Positions 61,083-64,000 of a DNA stretch of 64,000 nt are shown one piece after another. Numbering within the stretch: position 1 is the first letter of the stretch; each line of letters begins with the position of its first letter. The translations under genes and the position numbers were made by a program. Where the stretch lies: positions 327,346-391,345 of the forward strand of contig JAWLGK010000001.1 of assembly GCA_041685115.1 (NCBI GenBank), written 5' to 3'. This DNA comes from JALOAT01 sp041685115. GTDB taxonomy: Bacteria; Pseudomonadota; Gammaproteobacteria; Thiohalomonadales; Thiohalomonadaceae. The notes below the pieces were generated by a model. That model searched no databases, was not told the DNA's origin, and saw only the letters and a program-made list of their open reading frames with translations.

Positions 61083-61520
61083 ATGCGAATCCTCCACTGG
61101 CTGTTACTCGGCATCCTGGTCGCTCCCATCGTCGAGCTGTACGTACTTATTAAAGTGGGCGCAGCCATCGGTCCTATTCCAACCATCTTGCTGGTGGTAT
61201 TCACGGCCGTGGCCGGCACGACACTGATGCGCCAGCAGGGCTTCTCCACCTTGCTCCGCGTCCGCGCCGGCATGGCGCGGGGTGAGGTGCCTGCCCAGGA
61301 GATGCTGGAGGGTGCCGTCATCCTGGTCAGCGGCCTGCTGTTGCTGTTTCCGGGCTTCATCAGTGATGTGGTGGGTCTGCTCGGGCTGCTCCCGCCCGTG
61401 CGCCGCTGGCTGTTGCAGCTGTTCCTGGCCCATGCGGTGGTGCGCGTGCATCCGGCGGGACGGCCGGATGGCCAAGGTCCCCGTGTCATCGAAGGCGAGT
61501 ATCGGCGCGAGGACGAATGA
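61083..61520 (+). CDS. fxsA: FxsA-family membrane protein
   Basis: This 145-residue inner-membrane protein has about three to four helices (FLLLGILVAPIVELYVLIKV-like, then AAIGPIPTILLVVFTAVAGT and VILVSGLLLLFPGFISDVVG). The family blunts phage F exclusion in E. coli. The ATG at 61083 fits the family start better than 61020. It lies just upstream of the groES promoter region. Confidence 0.92.
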   Translation: MRILHWLLLGILVAPIVELYVLIKVGAAIGPIPTILLVVFTAVAGTTLMRQQGFSTLLRVRAGMARGEVPAQEMLEGAVILVSGLLLLFPGFISDVVGLLGLLPPVRRWLLQLFLAHAVVRVHPAGRPDGQGPRVIEGEYRREDE

Positions 61521-61586
61521 ATGGCGGCCTGAGACTCGGCACGTTCGGGCTCATCCATCCCCCAGGTCTTACCTTCCCTCCTTCCC

Positions 61587-61616
61587 TTGATTTTCAGCCA
61601 TCGGGACTTATTATTA
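61587..61616 (+). promoter_or_regulatory. Possible groES promoter
   Basis: TTGATT at 61587-61592 and TTATTA at 61611-61616 are separated by 18 bases and resemble a sigma-70 promoter. The minus-ten overlaps the start of the CIRCE element, which fits HrcA repression. Confidence 0.5.
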
Positions 61617-61640
61617 GCACTCGCAAAAAGCGAGTGCTAA
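61614..61640 (+). promoter_or_regulatory. CIRCE operator for HrcA
   Basis: TTAGCACTC-N9-GAGTGCTAA is a perfect match to the CIRCE consensus. It lies 91 bases before the groES start. HrcA binds it and represses groESL until heat shock. It implies that hrcA is present elsewhere in the genome. Confidence 0.97.
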
Positions 61641-61730
61641 CAGCTGCGCTGCCAGTCCTCCCGGATTCCGGCCGGCGCCCTGCCAAGCACCACGTTCAAC
61701 CGTCCATTCAATACGTTAGGAGAATCAAGA

Positions 61731-62021
61731 ATGAACATCCGTCCGTTGCATGATCGCGTGATCGTTCGTCGCCTGGAAGAAGAGCGCACCACCGCCGCCG
61801 GCATCGTGATCCCCGACACGGCAACCGAAAAGCCCAATCGCGGCAAGGTCATCGCCGTGGGCAAGGGCAAGGCCAACGACCGGGGTGAGGTCCGCCCCAT
61901 GGAAGTGAAGGTGGGCGACGTGGTGCTTTTCGGCCAGTACGCCGGCTCCAAGGTGAAGATCGATGGCGAAGAGCTGCTGGTCATGAGCGAAGACGACCTG
62001 ATGGCCGTCCTCGAAGGCTAA
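61731..62021 (+). CDS. groES: Co-chaperonin GroES
   Basis: This 96-residue co-chaperonin starts MNIRPLHDRVIVRRLEEE, has the mobile loop AAGIVIPDTATEKP, and ends EELLVMSEDDLMAVLEG. It caps GroEL to enclose substrates. TTAGGAG is upstream of the ATG. It is followed by groEL after 39 bases. Confidence 0.99.
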   Translation: MNIRPLHDRVIVRRLEEERTTAAGIVIPDTATEKPNRGKVIAVGKGKANDRGEVRPMEVKVGDVVLFGQYAGSKVKIDGEELLVMSEDDLMAVLEG

Positions 62022-62060
62022 TCCCCCGCACTTCAACCGAATCGAGAGGAATCGACAACA

Positions 62061-63701
<1,641 letters not shown>

Positions 63702-63730
63702 GTCCAGCCGGCTTTAGCCCGTCTGAAAGG

Positions 63731-63767
63731 AAGGCCCCGCCGGCAACGGCGGGGCCTTCTTTTTTTG
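63731..63767 (+). terminator. Intrinsic terminator after groEL
   Basis: AAGGCCCCGCCG and CGGCGGGGCCTT form a perfect 12-bp stem with a GCAA loop, followed by CTTTTTTTT. It lies 29 bases after the groEL stop. Confidence 0.95.
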
Positions 63768-63787
63768 AGTCAGCAAAATGCAAACAG

Positions 63788-63910
63788 CATTAACCACGGG
63801 GGACACGGGGGACACGGGGGAAAACCGGGGGAAATCACTTGCTGCTGTGGGAGCGGCCTCAGGCCACGATTATGGTTGGCAAAATCCATCGCGGCCTGAG
63901 GCCGCTCCCA
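63788..63910. repeat. Nested palindromic repeat, copy interrupted by an intron
   Basis: CATTAACCACGGGGGACACG and an inner hairpin (GGGAGCGGCCTCAGGCCACG with TCGCGGCCTGAGGCCGCTCC) match the copy at 58299-58466. The expected right outer arm is absent because intron-like sequence begins immediately after CTCCCA at 63910. Confidence 0.85.
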
Positions 63911-64000
63911 GTGCGCTCGTGAAGGCGCGCACACAGCACGGTGAAAGTCCGTGTCGGGGTAAGCCAAGACCTCGTAGTCGAAGGTAACTGCGTCGCTGTG
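63911..64000 (+). mobile_element. 5' end of a probable class C group II intron (truncated by window end)
   Basis: The sequence starts with GTGCG, the group II 5' splice consensus, and forms GTGCGC/GCGCAC. It then has GCACGGTGAAAGTCCGTGTC, comparable with GGGUGAGAGUCCC of known class C introns, and AGTCGAAGGTAACTGCG further on. It follows directly on a stem-loop, the insertion habit of class C introns. The window ends before any maturase gene. Confidence 0.75.

Overview
This window looks like a high-GC gammaproteobacterial chromosome, most likely from an autotrophic, probably sulfur-oxidising, member of the Chromatiales/Ectothiorhodospirales type. The evidence is a class I (RuBisCO-type) phosphoribulokinase at 39912-40790, a gammaproteobacterial dusB-fis-purH block, a QseBC/PmrAB-like two-component system, msrB, rimO, sohB and an accB-accC-prmA cluster, plus dispersed palindromic repeats of a kind common in environmental gammaproteobacteria. 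Genus and species cannot be fixed from the sequence alone. No tRNA or rRNA gene, CRISPR array, transposase gene or complete prophage was seen.

Layout. 1-6508 is one plus-strand operon: a thermostable-hemolysin-family (acyltransferase-fold) protein, an AMP-forming acyl ligase, a TenA/heme-oxygenase-like possible diiron oxidase, a short-chain dehydrogenase, a periplasmic repeat protein, and a QseB/QseC-type response regulator and kinase. Two copies of a CTTAAG-N5-CTGAA element lie upstream and resemble PmrA/QseB boxes. 6450-7549 holds two related XRE regulators in divergent orientation and a very small divergent CsrA/RsmN-like protein. 7727-9861 encodes a DUF4398 lipoprotein, an OmpA-like lipoprotein and a DUF808 membrane protein. 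10541-13451 is an envelope-stress block with pspA-pspAA on the plus strand converging on htpX-pspAB on the minus strand. htpX is preceded by a recognisable c-di-GMP-I (GEMM) riboswitch and an intrinsic terminator.

13612-25266 is mostly cell-envelope housekeeping: lytic transglycosylase, metal-dependent hydrolase, Sel1 proteins, phosphate-binding-like protein plus porin, SohB, NlpC/P60, DacC-type PBP, MsrB, a SPOR protein and an MbcA/Xre-like orphan antitoxin. 25531-36650 carries a thioredoxin-like protein with an L,D-transpeptidase, EamA and AEC transporters, an RMD1-family protein, CBS, DUF3365 haem protein, YfaZ, an HU-like protein with a Lys/Ala tail, YjbQ, a YgiM-like SH3 protein, a GST and a HIT protein. 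36804-50319 contains rimO, a CZB zinc sensor, a GDPD, prkB, purD, an LTA-synthase-like sulfatase, a purple-acid-phosphatase-like enzyme, an MCP and an AlgI/AlgJ-like O-acetylation pair. The last five lie between purD and purH, which are usually neighbours.

50433-61021 is conserved core on the minus strand: purH, fis, dusB, a DUF3426 protein, prmA, accC, accB, aroQ, a TlpA-like thioredoxin, a DsbD with a duplicated N-terminal domain, and cutA. fxsA and a CIRCE-controlled groES-groEL operon follow on the plus strand. The window ends inside the 5' end of a probable class C group II intron at 63911, inserted directly after the hairpin of a dispersed repeat. An uninterrupted copy of that repeat lies at 58299-58466.

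The most notable signals are the c-di-GMP riboswitch in front of htpX-pspAB, the CsrA/RsmN-like protein that has lost the key RNA-binding arginine, the oxidase/ligase/acyltransferase operon tied to its own two-component system, and the group II intron with its matching empty site.
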